64,000 nt of DNA from an uncultured Bacteroides sp. Lineage in GTDB: Bacteria > Bacteroidota > Bacteroidia > Cytophagales > Cyclobacteriaceae. The notes under the pieces are model-generated. The model saw nothing but the letters and a program-made list of their open reading frames with translations. It made no database searches and was not told the origin of the DNA. The stretch covers positions 434,001 to 498,000 of the forward strand of contig CABHOV010000046.1 of the NCBI GenBank assembly GCA_902168185.1, written 5' to 3'. Both the position numbers and the translations under genes were made by a program. Below, piece after piece: positions 19,201 through 25,054 of this stretch. Every line of letters starts with the position of its first letter. Positions within the stretch are counted from its first letter, which is position 1.

Positions 19201-19242
19201 AAAAACAGTAATGCTCTTTAATAGCAGGCGGTTTCGTATCAT
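13204..19242 (-). CDS. Giant YD/RHS protein A (cassette 1)
   Basis: A 2012-aa protein with an N-terminal signal (LLLKSITVFLILETLFSTVAP). The first domain has the Bacteroidetes YD signature FEPVDTTDIVNLATGDMAYNI, GPSGGYPLSLSYHAG and GLGFTLNPGAISRNVNGFADD. A Gly/Ser-rich, alternating beta segment follows (about 135-275). The body contains YD-type motifs and spacer beta domains, with two CBM-like jelly-roll motifs ending YFDDFRI. Unlike its paralogue at 49829-55507 it carries an extra roughly 170-aa C-terminus: an InlB-B-repeat-like module (YIYPSGTSSVIQGKDITFEL ... HTIRADFA) and a Cys-rich tail (NNCCVFNTSNTTCICKPG). It lacks an RHS core and effector, so it is probably the shell partner of YD-B, loosely like TcB with TcC. 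That pairing is inference. Confidence 0.85.
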   Translation of the reverse strand: MIRNRLLLKSITVFLILETLFSTVAPTISWALTAGPTAPEATSFEPVDTTDIVNLATGDMAYNIPLLEVPGPSGGYPLSLSYHAGIQPNEDASWTGLGFTLNPGAISRNVNGFADDHSNVQNSSRLFWEGGETRTYTVGVTVGIAGTVASVTAGLSYSQDTYMGCGVGASVGVGAQLFDGGSLGVSAGVSPYGDPEASVGLSVSVKGTEKLGLGLTTGAGLRTNFKSVSAYGNAGLSIGYRNNGRNHYFNAFNASISTGSNGGSNMSASGVSVASSGGSGRVSRFSNGITVPIPIFYGVSITLGYRYQRYWIDQYEKTNVNGALYYTLPSNPDDIFQTQYFTDNAFDTYSLPDQNLQLQSDDKANPDKSLGGSFPSYDNYYVNAQGLFGAMRPYYFQKHLSKRNNYSKNDDGGRDFHTIQYDLARNQTKENKRAEFRFINDFSNRFEYTPDRIHHLAAPYPDPSMQYHFESGTDLRAGENGTDSYESNLVQGSRSVQWFTNEEIINKAKRVTDAGFIETVSSGYTRGTSNNILKPKQIGGFTIVNESGVKYHFALPAYSYDDYIYSERKSADLTYNEFYKRDPYAYTWYLTAITGPDYVDRGSDGNADGKLNEFDWGYWVEFEYGKWTDIYAWRNPSEGMDVDIDKNFQNFSEGRKELYYLDAIRTKTHTALFFKDIRDDAKSSLHFERNISHTYSGKEKRKEEIINETRRGGFTPKAARCACSTIFTQSAGQHQSETFIDNGTLDYYSLPTSTLKLNSIILIDNKSLKTVPVSKSDGEEYSQKTTSNWNVSRDDALPAGKENCNFSPLVADHHLYKNVLDIYDLANVKDALNSVSLRSLKFNTDYSLSPETPNSFDYKLITSNPSVDDSAYPKNGKLTLKNVQFLGKGGADLMPAIQFNYDLENPVRGSGVLTESSGAYTFYQTNSGLVPGDILAFESNNNAAKKYYAVVTSIADNAHTLQILGKNLPVSGSFNYRTTKNPPYNKDAFDMWGLYKSDYVNTSNIYMDRIVTETSAKTVDAWSLRDVTLSLGGKLQFDYQADDYNRAAINGNYEFSIHSIKESAEPNVFDVFLNAPSQPRRRLNVGDDLYLSFLYMKTINKKEVTCQDQVQQFSDLVFKGDGIIREKISDSPGFIHLKVESSALEKVFRSYTYRENGCDHPVNYTFTYGYTIPLNRIGGGIRVSAIRLSDMGKIRETTYDYTQNGNSTGGTSYEPNIWERGTDAYYNFDKDNKLGEGHNLLSIAREVPSPGVIYEYVTVKERVIESGVEQVLPNYTTYNFEVFTPGMAGAQYMSDETTTFSRQTYEDYISYNKKQTRTVVLKDYTSRVGALKAVKLYNAQGEPISETQNHFLHDGITASLINDDNDRKVNDELEANIEHYETNLQSKFNNQGVIEETYTDARFISREGDDFALQGVVSKREQFPSVMTGQTVINYKTGIKTSTVNTAFDYYSGQVVESISYDGYGNAYQTKITPAYRQYPQMGLASSGGKNMLTQEAASYAYKIDPAQSNKKLGLVSASVQTWSDQIVAMQPGKNLSESVAQSGIWRKSAGFTFIGMDDVALLADGLFPADQVASFNAWNVNDIASTGWQRNGNITLYDVNSHALEATDVNGKYAATRMSFDQTVVMATVANAEYQEFGYSGAEDRPQNDLFGTDVYQNSNQYTSNAHTGYKALIASAGNRAFTFYLKPKQRTYRVSVWSSEPSCTMKYTFDNGSANSSVVRNKGKAGSWYLLETDIAVNEQHNKLEIWCEPANSTTYFDDFRIKPVDAAMTSYVYNKWGELSHILDNNNLYSEYRYDQAGRLQSTYKESFQREYGTEGVVKTGENRYNYGSNKSFMITLTASSTGSRGYIYPSGTSSVIQGKDITFELRDKCQYNTLGAVLIDGKKIDLGKPTTKLQDGTVLLVQAGGKAVTFQKVQSAHTIRADFASNSIAGVVECNSYMDANGNTCYEGGYKYAYYDVCGNLGTWTEVSRKAQIPSDLSALATNNCCVFNTSNTTCICKPGSTNTTNPE

Positions 19243-19263
19243 ATAACAGCAAGTAGAATTATT

Positions 19264-19881
19264 CTATAGTTCGTTTACTTTCGTTTCAAATTTTATTTCA
19301 GGTGCATTGTCAAGGTCGCTTTTATTAAAACGAAAACGCTGCATACCTATACCTAGTCCGCACTCGTTCAGATTGAATTGTATCCAATCTTTATCTATTG
19401 CTTTCTCTTTACTAAACACAAAGAGTAGGTCAGTACTATTACCCATACCATACGTTCGATTCAGCATAAAATCACTCACCGGTATAGTATCGTTCTTGGA
19501 GGTTGTCAACGAAACATAATCATGCATGTGAAATGACAATGTCTGCACCAGATCACTGTACTGTTGTCCTGCCGACTGATGAAGCGTCTCTTTATTATCT
19601 GTAGAGAAACTTAAAATGAAGTATAGATAGGGACTATATTTCCCTCTGATGGTGGTAATTTGTTTTTCCGTCACGGAAACATTTGTCAATTCCTGGCTCA
19701 CCCATAAATCTGTAGGGCGATAGGACACCTTGATGGTTGTATTTCCAACAATAGAAGATTTGCAAATACCGTTCGATTCATCAGCAATATATTTACCAAG
19801 CTCAGCCTCCGATAGCCGTTTAGGTCCACATCCGCAGAGAATGCCGGCAAATAGTATATATGTAAATGATAACCTATACAT
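19264..19881 (-). CDS. Small lipoprotein (cassette 1)
   Basis: A 205-aa protein. I chose ATG 19881, which overlaps the TGA of the upstream chaperone gene by one base (TGATG), so the two are translationally coupled; a GTG one codon earlier is also possible. The N-terminus MYRLSFTYILFAGILCGCG has a lipobox with Cys, pointing to an outer-membrane lipoprotein. The rest is beta-rich (TTIKVSYRPTDLWVSQELTN, YLYFILSFS, NLNECGLGIGMQRFRFNK). The paralogue at 55531-56133 is similar along its whole length (e.g. DTIPVSDFMLNRTYGM against DTIPVADFMLNRTFGM). No named family recognised. Its fixed position between chaperone and YD-A suggests a role in surface export or anchoring. Confidence 0.75.
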   Translation of the reverse strand: MYRLSFTYILFAGILCGCGPKRLSEAELGKYIADESNGICKSSIVGNTTIKVSYRPTDLWVSQELTNVSVTEKQITTIRGKYSPYLYFILSFSTDNKETLHQSAGQQYSDLVQTLSFHMHDYVSLTTSKNDTIPVSDFMLNRTYGMGNSTDLLFVFSKEKAIDKDWIQFNLNECGLGIGMQRFRFNKSDLDNAPEIKFETKVNEL

Positions 19882-20420
19882 CACTTACCACTATATTCTT
19901 TATTCAATCCTTCCAGAACTTCATTCGTTATATCCAACCCTTCATCTGCATAAGCTAGATTGCCGTACTCCGTAGCAGCAAGAATTACCTTATAGCCTTT
20001 TGACCCACCATATTTTTTTAAATAGGCATTGATTTGAGTCACTACGTCACTTGTCATCTTGGTATCTTCTTGTTGTGCCTGTGTATTCATGGCTTGCTGG
20101 TAATCAGAAAACTGTTTCTGTTTATTACGAATAAGTTCCTGACTAAGCAGACGCTCCTTGACTGTCATCTTTGGACTTTCTTTTTCGTAAGTAAAAATTT
20201 GCTGCTGAACTTCGCTTGCCAGTGTATCTATATTTGCTTTCCAGGCATTAGCCTTCTGCTGGTAGGCAGCACGTGCTGCCTGCATGCCTTTGTAATTATT
20301 AAGAAGCTTGGAGGAGTCTACATAAACAACCTTCTGGTCGTTGGTGAATACGGTAACAGATAAGACAATAGTGGCTAATAGGTTTAATATCCCTATTCCC
20401 AAAAGGAAACGTTGTAACAT
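19881..20420 (-). CDS. OmpH/Skp-family periplasmic chaperone (cassette 1)
   Basis: A 179-aa protein with an N-terminal membrane/signal segment (FLLGIGILNLLATIVLSVTVF), then VVYVDSSKLLNNYKGMQAARAAY, a long coiled coil (about 60-135) and a C-terminal KGYKVILAATEYGNLAYADEGLDIT. This is the Skp/OmpH pattern: a DSxKLL beta-strand start, helical tentacles and a closing strand with AxxxGNLAYAD. Skp trimers hold unfolded outer-membrane or secreted proteins in the periplasm. As first gene of the cassette it is likely a dedicated chaperone for the giant YD proteins. Its paralogue at 56135-56674 is highly similar. A consensus promoter lies 86 bp upstream. Confidence 0.85.
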   Translation of the reverse strand: MLQRFLLGIGILNLLATIVLSVTVFTNDQKVVYVDSSKLLNNYKGMQAARAAYQQKANAWKANIDTLASEVQQQIFTYEKESPKMTVKERLLSQELIRNKQKQFSDYQQAMNTQAQQEDTKMTSDVVTQINAYLKKYGGSKGYKVILAATEYGNLAYADEGLDITNEVLEGLNKEYSGK

Positions 20421-20505
20421 AGCGAAACGGTTAGGTTATGGATAACTTGTTCTCTCTAAATTTTACATTAAAAAATCGATAAAGAGTTGTATGCGTCTAC
20501 AGACT

Positions 20506-20537
20506 CAAAATTAGGACAACATACTTTTGATCACAAA
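20506..20537 (-). promoter_or_regulatory. Bacteroidetes-type promoter for cassette 1
   Basis: On the minus strand a -33 TTTG (20537-20534) is followed after 20 bp by TAATTTTG (20513-20506), a full match to the Bacteroidetes -7 consensus TAnnTTTG at accepted spacing. It points at the chaperone gene starting at 20420 and would give a leader of about 80 nt. I could not find an equally good promoter upstream of cassette 2. Confidence 0.65.
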
Positions 20538-20691
20538 CTATTAAATACAGAGAAAAGGCAAAATATATACCGAATAGTATATCCGTATTTTTACGGATGT
20601 ATGCAGAATATAAATACTATTAAGAGTGAATAAAGTGAGGATAGCCCAAACGTTAAGCATGGTTAAGCATTTAAAACTACGGCTCCAAAAT

Positions 20692-21100
20692 AGTGTTCCA
20701 TTCATCGGTAAAAGAATTCCCTGACGGAGCGTGAAGGCGAATAGACTCTTGTTGACAAAGCGCTGTGGCTCCGTAAAAAGTTTTTTTTAAATAGAATTTT
20801 TCTTGTTTGCTTCCGGCTAATATTGTTCCTCATTTATTATACGCATGTATAATAGGCAATTCTGTCTATCCTGTTTTGGGTGGCCAAGGATACTGAATCC
20901 GTTATCCATTCATTTGTGCTTTGGACATGGTGTCTAAAGCATAGTTTGATAAAGCTTAAAGGATCAGTGCCCTTAGTTATATATATAATGATTTCGCGTT
21001 ACTTACTTAATTTAACTGCCAGCGACCGTCTATGTGTGGACATCAAGCTATTCTACTTTCGGAATGCAAATTTGACAAAGGCGAATAACACACGGATTGT
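20692..21100 (-). pseudogene. Decayed, truncated third copy of the T9SS type B secreted gene
   Basis: The reverse complement of 20693-20767 matches 1763-1837 inside the T9SS-sorted gene at 70 of 75 positions, encoding ALCQQESIRLHAP and DEWNT. Weaker collinear similarity continues toward higher coordinates: AGGAACAAT, TTATACATGC, AAACAGGAT, GAATGGATAAC and TATGCTTTAGACAC all occur in the right order. It can be followed to about 21100, with small indels (2 bp near 20774) and in-frame stops. Similarity ends abruptly near 20692, before the CHU_C domain, and the 5' part would run into the gene starting at 21214. It lies on the opposite strand from both intact copies. This is a gene remnant and not a working gene. 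Confidence 0.8.
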
Positions 21101-21213
21101 ATTTGCATTCTATCAAGTGTATATTTCAGCACAGGCAATTGTTTCAGTCGATGATCTTGCCATGGCGCGAAGCGTCATCAAACAATTCGTAACATTGGGA
21201 TGTTTTTTACTAT

Positions 21214-23013
21214 ATGAATGATCTGATAGGTTGGAAAGAAAATTTCCGGAAGCTGAAAGCTTATTATAAAAAGTACAGAAATTTTAATGTGCCTTCGCAA
21301 TGGAGTAAAGACAAACAACTTTCCACATGGGTAGAGAATATTCGTAAGCATCCCAATCGTTTACCCGGCAATCAATATAATGCGCTTGTCAAAATTGGAT
21401 TTTCCTTCCAGGATCCTTCTGATTGGAACAGCCAGTTTTACAGACTAGAGGAATTTTATAAACAGCATGGACATTCCTACGTTCCATCGGATCAAAAGAA
21501 GTATGAATCTTTGTTTGACTGGTCGCACAATCAGCGACAAGCTAAATCACTTCTTACCGACACGCAGATTAAGAAATTAGACAGTCTGCAATTCGATTGG
21601 AATGCTTTAACCGATAAAGACATCAAATGGGAACAGATGTACCAGGAGCTGATGGTCTTCAAAAAGAAGTATGGACATACGAAAGTGCCTCAGGAACTTA
21701 AAGAGAATAAGAGTTTAGGCGCATGGGTCTCCAATCAGAGAAGTAATAAGACGAAAAAGATATTGTCAGCAGAACGAATAAGGAAGTTAAACAAGATTGG
21801 ATTTCTTTGGAAAGAGGATATACTCAGGATGCGTGAAGAAGCCTGGGCGAAAAGATATACTGAGCTTGTCAGGTATAAGAAGGTCCACGGTCATATAGAC
21901 CGGATCAAGGTTCGTCACGATCATTACCAGCTTGGTCTTTGGATTGAAACTCAAATCGTAAGACAAGATCAATTGTCACCTGACCGCAAGAGAAAATTAA
22001 ACGCTATCGGATTGAAATGGGTGAAGGAAGACTATGCTGAAGAACGATGGAACGAAATGTATACGAAGCTTCAAGCCTATAAGAAGAAGCATGGACACTG
22101 CCGGGTTAAGAAGCATGAGGATTTTAAACTTGCTGTGTGGCTTCAAAGAAATAAACGTGATCATCAAAAGATAGACAAGGATAAGAGGATAAAACTGGAA
22201 CACTTAGGAGTGAAGTGGCCGTACGAACTTTTCAGAGAAATTTGGGAAACCAGGTATAGGGAACTAAAACATTTCAAGAAAGTACACAAACATCTGCTTG
22301 TTCCCAGGGCTGATGCTATACTATATGAATGGATTCAGACGCAGAAGAAACTAAGAATAGAAAACAGATTAAGCAAAGCGCGGGAAGGAAAATTAAAGAT
22401 CCTGGGCTTTATCTGGACGGGAGAGGCCGAAGCTACAAAACTCAAGGCGTGGGAAACCATGTATAAAAAGTTTAAAGCATTTAAAGAAAAGCATGGATCA
22501 AAGTATCATATAAAGCTTAAAGAAAATCCGGATTTAGAAGAGTGGGTAAGGCTTCAGATACATAGTAAAGATAAGTTGTCATCTTATAAAAGAGAGAAGC
22601 TTAATGCTATACATTTTTTATGGAATCGCGATGGATACTATTGGGATGAACGCTGGGAAAGGAAGTATGAGCAACTTGTAGCCTTTAAGACTAAATATGG
22701 CCACTGCGATGTGCCGCAGAAGTATCCTGCCAATCAGCCTTTAGCCAGCTGGGTAAATGGGCAACGCACTAAAAAACTATCCTCAGATAAAAAGAATAAG
22801 TTGAACGCGTTAGGCTTTTCGTGGAGAAATGAAATCAAACAAAACCGATGGAATCAAAGAGTCAAGGAATTTACAGAGTTTAAAAAGAAGAATAAGAATT
22901 TACCAATCCTTCATCATACCCCACTCTATAGCTGGGTATATCAGCAAAAAAAGAACTTCAATAAGCTATCTGCTGAGAAGAAAAAAATACTTAAACAAGC
23001 AGGAATAGTTTAA
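21214..23013 (+). CDS. Helicase-associated (HA) domain repeat protein without helicase
   Basis: A 599-aa protein composed almost wholly of nine tandem copies of about 60-70 residues with the pattern W..xY..L..FKKKYGH..VP....L..WV..QR....LS..R..KL...GF.W. This is the helicase-associated domain usually found in tandem at the C-terminus of superfamily 2 helicases. There is no Walker A, DEAD box or other ATPase motif. HA domains are thought to bind nucleic acid, so a sequence-specific or structural DNA-binding role is plausible. The protein is Lys-rich. It lies between the decayed T9SS gene and the conjugation operon, about 540 bp from the latter, so it is separate from the tra operon. No signal peptide, so cytoplasmic. 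Confidence 0.8.
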   Translation: MNDLIGWKENFRKLKAYYKKYRNFNVPSQWSKDKQLSTWVENIRKHPNRLPGNQYNALVKIGFSFQDPSDWNSQFYRLEEFYKQHGHSYVPSDQKKYESLFDWSHNQRQAKSLLTDTQIKKLDSLQFDWNALTDKDIKWEQMYQELMVFKKKYGHTKVPQELKENKSLGAWVSNQRSNKTKKILSAERIRKLNKIGFLWKEDILRMREEAWAKRYTELVRYKKVHGHIDRIKVRHDHYQLGLWIETQIVRQDQLSPDRKRKLNAIGLKWVKEDYAEERWNEMYTKLQAYKKKHGHCRVKKHEDFKLAVWLQRNKRDHQKIDKDKRIKLEHLGVKWPYELFREIWETRYRELKHFKKVHKHLLVPRADAILYEWIQTQKKLRIENRLSKAREGKLKILGFIWTGEAEATKLKAWETMYKKFKAFKEKHGSKYHIKLKENPDLEEWVRLQIHSKDKLSSYKREKLNAIHFLWNRDGYYWDERWERKYEQLVAFKTKYGHCDVPQKYPANQPLASWVNGQRTKKLSSDKKNKLNALGFSWRNEIKQNRWNQRVKEFTEFKKKNKNLPILHHTPLYSWVYQQKKNFNKLSAEKKKILKQAGIV

Positions 23014-23557
23014 AATCATTGAATCAAGACTAAGATATTTTTCCCTGATGATACTATATTAAGATACTTGACGATATATCAAGGCAACGTTCATGCGGAT
23101 TAGGTCCGCCAAGCGCTATTTATTACATCGCGTTGGAATTTTGGTTGCCAGACTCGATGAATTAAAAAAGACAAATCAGAAGTCAATAGAAAAATTCAGA
23201 TAAAGACACATTATGTGGCAGTGTCCGATTCAAAACACGCACCTCTTCTACCCCGTTGTATGCTGCAGTGTTCGTAAATAAAGTCGTACTGAATTACCTA
23301 CCTCTCGATAATAATGCATCTATATTTCACATGAAACAACATCAAGCGCAATCAATACATCGGCAATAAAATGACAAGCGCTATATCTTTCATAGGCGAT
23401 GATCCGCATTGGTGTGATTTGAACTTTCCGTTGAATATATATTGCCTTTCCTTTTTTCAATCCTTGAAAAAAAAGTTTATCCGTATTCTGACAGAATTGT
23501 GAACACGGAATTTTAATCGCTCACACCTTAGCCTTCGAAATCAAAACACGAAGGCTT
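23014..23557. other. Intergenic region ahead of the conjugation operon
   Basis: About 540 bp with no convincing gene. It holds a 36-codon open frame (23093-23203) that I do not trust, a short palindrome CACATTATGTG near 23208-23218, an A/T-rich dyad TTTTTTCAA/TTGAAAAAA near 23454-23474, and nested dyads TCCGT..ACGGA around ATTCT/AGAAT near 23480-23512. These may be operators for the tra operon, but none matches a known site. Confidence 0.4.
23530..23556 (+). promoter_or_regulatory. Hairpin directly ahead of the first tra-operon start codon
   Basis: A perfect 8-bp stem AGCCTTCG (23530-23537) / CGAAGGCT (23549-23556) with an 11-nt A-rich loop. It ends one base before the ATG at 23558 and contains the only SD-like AAGG. 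If formed in the mRNA it would cover the ribosome landing site, so it may throttle translation of the first operon gene. Confidence 0.5.
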
Positions 23558-24133
23558 ATGTTCACTTCTATCACCTGGGAATTTTTTCTTACCGCGCTTT
23601 TTGCAGCCATCGGTAGTTACTACAGTATTACTATGCTGCTGCTCTATCACCGCGAGATTATCCAATGGATAAAATCCAGTGGGCAGCAGCCAGTCGCTCC
23701 AAGAGAATCAACCGGGCTTGCAGAACCATCGCACGCAGTGATGGGGGGCATCCAAAAAGAATCAACACAAGAACTTCGCTCATCAGTCGCAGCAGCAGAG
23801 GAGATCCATGCTGACGCAACCGATGAAGAGCCTGAAACAGTGACATCACCCGAAGCATTATCCCGAGACAGCCTGCTGATCGGCAGTGTAGCGGACCTGC
23901 TTCAAGAAGTCAAAACACTTTCACAGCTTTTGGCAGAATATAAATCGGATAAAGCCGAGGGTGAATCACTTTTCAGGACGCTATTGCTTCGCTACCCTCA
24001 TTTGCGTAGCACGACCTATCGCGATGCTATCAACTTTTACATTGTTGATACGGGTCGCCATCAATTCTCATTCGATCTGTCTTCCTCGGAGGTAAACGCC
24101 TGGTGGGAAGAAGAACGTCCTTCAAAAAAATAA
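23558..24133 (+). CDS. Membrane protein at the head of the conjugation operon
   Basis: A 191-aa protein with an N-terminal transmembrane helix (about 5-30, FLTALFAAIGSYYSITMLLLY), a variable acidic, low-complexity middle (about 45-100) and a folded C-terminal region (LFRTLLLRYPHLRSTTYRDAINFYIV ... SFDLSSSEVNAWWEEE). I do not recognise a named family, but proteins of this layout commonly precede the DUF4134/TraE gene in Bacteroidetes conjugative elements. It is 24 bp upstream of traE and probably co-transcribed. Its start codon sits right after a hairpin. Likely an accessory membrane component of the transfer apparatus. Confidence 0.65.
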   Translation: MFTSITWEFFLTALFAAIGSYYSITMLLLYHREIIQWIKSSGQQPVAPRESTGLAEPSHAVMGGIQKESTQELRSSVAAAEEIHADATDEEPETVTSPEALSRDSLLIGSVADLLQEVKTLSQLLAEYKSDKAEGESLFRTLLLRYPHLRSTTYRDAINFYIVDTGRHQFSFDLSSSEVNAWWEEERPSKK

Positions 24134-24157
24134 TCCACACTAAAACACCAATGTATC

Positions 24158-24487
24158 ATGAAGACAAAAGTTTATTCAACCCTGAGAAAAGGAAAAGCAA
24201 TTGCGTTAGCCATGGCTATATATAGTATCACCTATATCTATAGCTACGCACAGGATGGTAATGCCGGTATCAATGAGGCCAACACGCGCGTAAGAAGTTA
24301 TTTCGATACGGGCACAAACCTGATGTATGCCATCGGTGCGGTACTCGGTCTCATTGGCGCTGTTAAAGTATATCAGAAATGGAATAGTGGCGATCCGGAT
24401 ACCGGACGCGTGGCCGCTGCATGGTTTGGTAGCTGCATCTTTCTGGTAGTGGTAGCCACGGTATTGAAGTCATTCTTTGGAGTATAA
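24158..24487 (+). CDS. traE: TraE / DUF4134 conjugative transfer membrane protein
   Basis: A 109-aa protein: signal/TM segment to about residue 31 (...YSYAQDG), then NAGINEANTRVRSYFDTGTNLMYAIGAVLGLIGAVKVYQKWNSGD and a second TM near the C-terminus. This is the DUF4134 pattern, TraE of Bacteroidetes conjugative transposons, VirB2/VirB3-like in size and topology. It probably forms part of the pilus or inner-membrane base. It is the second gene of the tra operon, followed by a tiny basic gene and traF. Confidence 0.85.
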   Translation: MKTKVYSTLRKGKAIALAMAIYSITYIYSYAQDGNAGINEANTRVRSYFDTGTNLMYAIGAVLGLIGAVKVYQKWNSGDPDTGRVAAAWFGSCIFLVVVATVLKSFFGV

Positions 24488-24509
24488 ATATATAGTTATA
24501 TGACTCCGA

Positions 24510-24686
24510 ATGATAACCGAGAGGGCCCTTGAGAAGCTGGAACAAATGTGGGACAGGCAAATACTCAAAGGGGATGGTGATTTCTTAGAAAGCCGAATGC
24601 CATCCAAAACTGCGAAAGCGAAAACGGATTTGGATGACCAGGACAAACCTGTAAAGCCACGCAGAAGACGCGGAAAGAAATTTTAA
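24510..24686 (+). CDS. 58-aa basic protein inside the tra operon
   Basis: A 58-codon frame (MITERALEKLEQMWDRQILK ... ending RRRRGKKF) fills the gap between traE and traF, with 22 bp before it and 12 bp after. It is in operon orientation, begins with an amphipathic helix and ends in a strongly basic tail. Operon-like spacing and sensible composition argue that it is real, though I know no family for it. It could be a small nucleic-acid or membrane-surface binding factor of the transfer machine. Confidence 0.55.
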   Translation: MITERALEKLEQMWDRQILKGDGDFLESRMPSKTAKAKTDLDDQDKPVKPRRRRGKKF

Positions 24687-24698
24687 AACGCAATTGCC

Positions 24699-25043
24699 AT
24701 GAACAGTATATATAAAATCAACAAAGGCATTAACAAGCCGATAGAATTTAAGGGTCTCAAGGCACAATACATTGGCTATTTGGGTATAGGTATACTCCTA
24801 CTCCTGATCATTTTTGCTATACTCTATATCAGTGGTATAAATATGTTTGTGTGCCTGGGGGTAATTCTCCTGCTGGGTACGTTGCTCTTCATGGGCATCT
24901 ATCGGCTGAGTGACACCTATGGTCAATATGGACTGGTAAAGAAGCTTGCCAAACGCAACATTCCTGAATACCTCGTATGTCCTTCCCGGAAAATATTTCT
25001 GGGGTTATCCGCTAAAATGCAACACGTAAATTCTCAAAACTAA
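24699..25043 (+). CDS. traF: TraF / DUF4133 conjugative transfer membrane protein
   Basis: A 114-aa protein with MNSIYKINKGINKPIEFKGLKAQYI at the start, two adjacent transmembrane helices (about 24-70) and a C-terminal basic segment (YGLVKKLAKRNIPEYLVCPSRKIF). This is DUF4133/TraF, a VirB3-like inner-membrane protein that goes with the TraG ATPase. It is 11 bp upstream of traG, as in other Bacteroidetes elements. Confidence 0.85.
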   Translation: MNSIYKINKGINKPIEFKGLKAQYIGYLGIGILLLLIIFAILYISGINMFVCLGVILLLGTLLFMGIYRLSDTYGQYGLVKKLAKRNIPEYLVCPSRKIFLGLSAKMQHVNSQN

Positions 25044-25054
25044 AGATCCATTCT

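Larger units (their letters stand above)
1107..20420. repeat. YD/RHS cassette 1 (paralogous to 37661-56674, same orientation)
   Basis: Gene-by-gene counterpart of cassette 2: T9SS-sorted protein, coiled-coil/beta protein, variable slot, YD-B, YD-A, lipoprotein, chaperone. Divergence is at the level of diverged paralogues and not a recent exact duplication. The order is identical except that cassette 2 has YD-B split in two with a small secreted gene between. Confidence 0.8.

Noticed and set aside
20880-21221. 113-codon plus-strand frame
   Set aside because: It runs antisense through the decayed T9SS-gene copy and overlaps the HA-repeat gene start; composition is not gene-like.
23093-23203. 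36-codon frame ahead of the tra operon
   Set aside because: Plausible composition (basic, amphipathic), but another frame over the same bases looks equally plausible; no decisive evidence.
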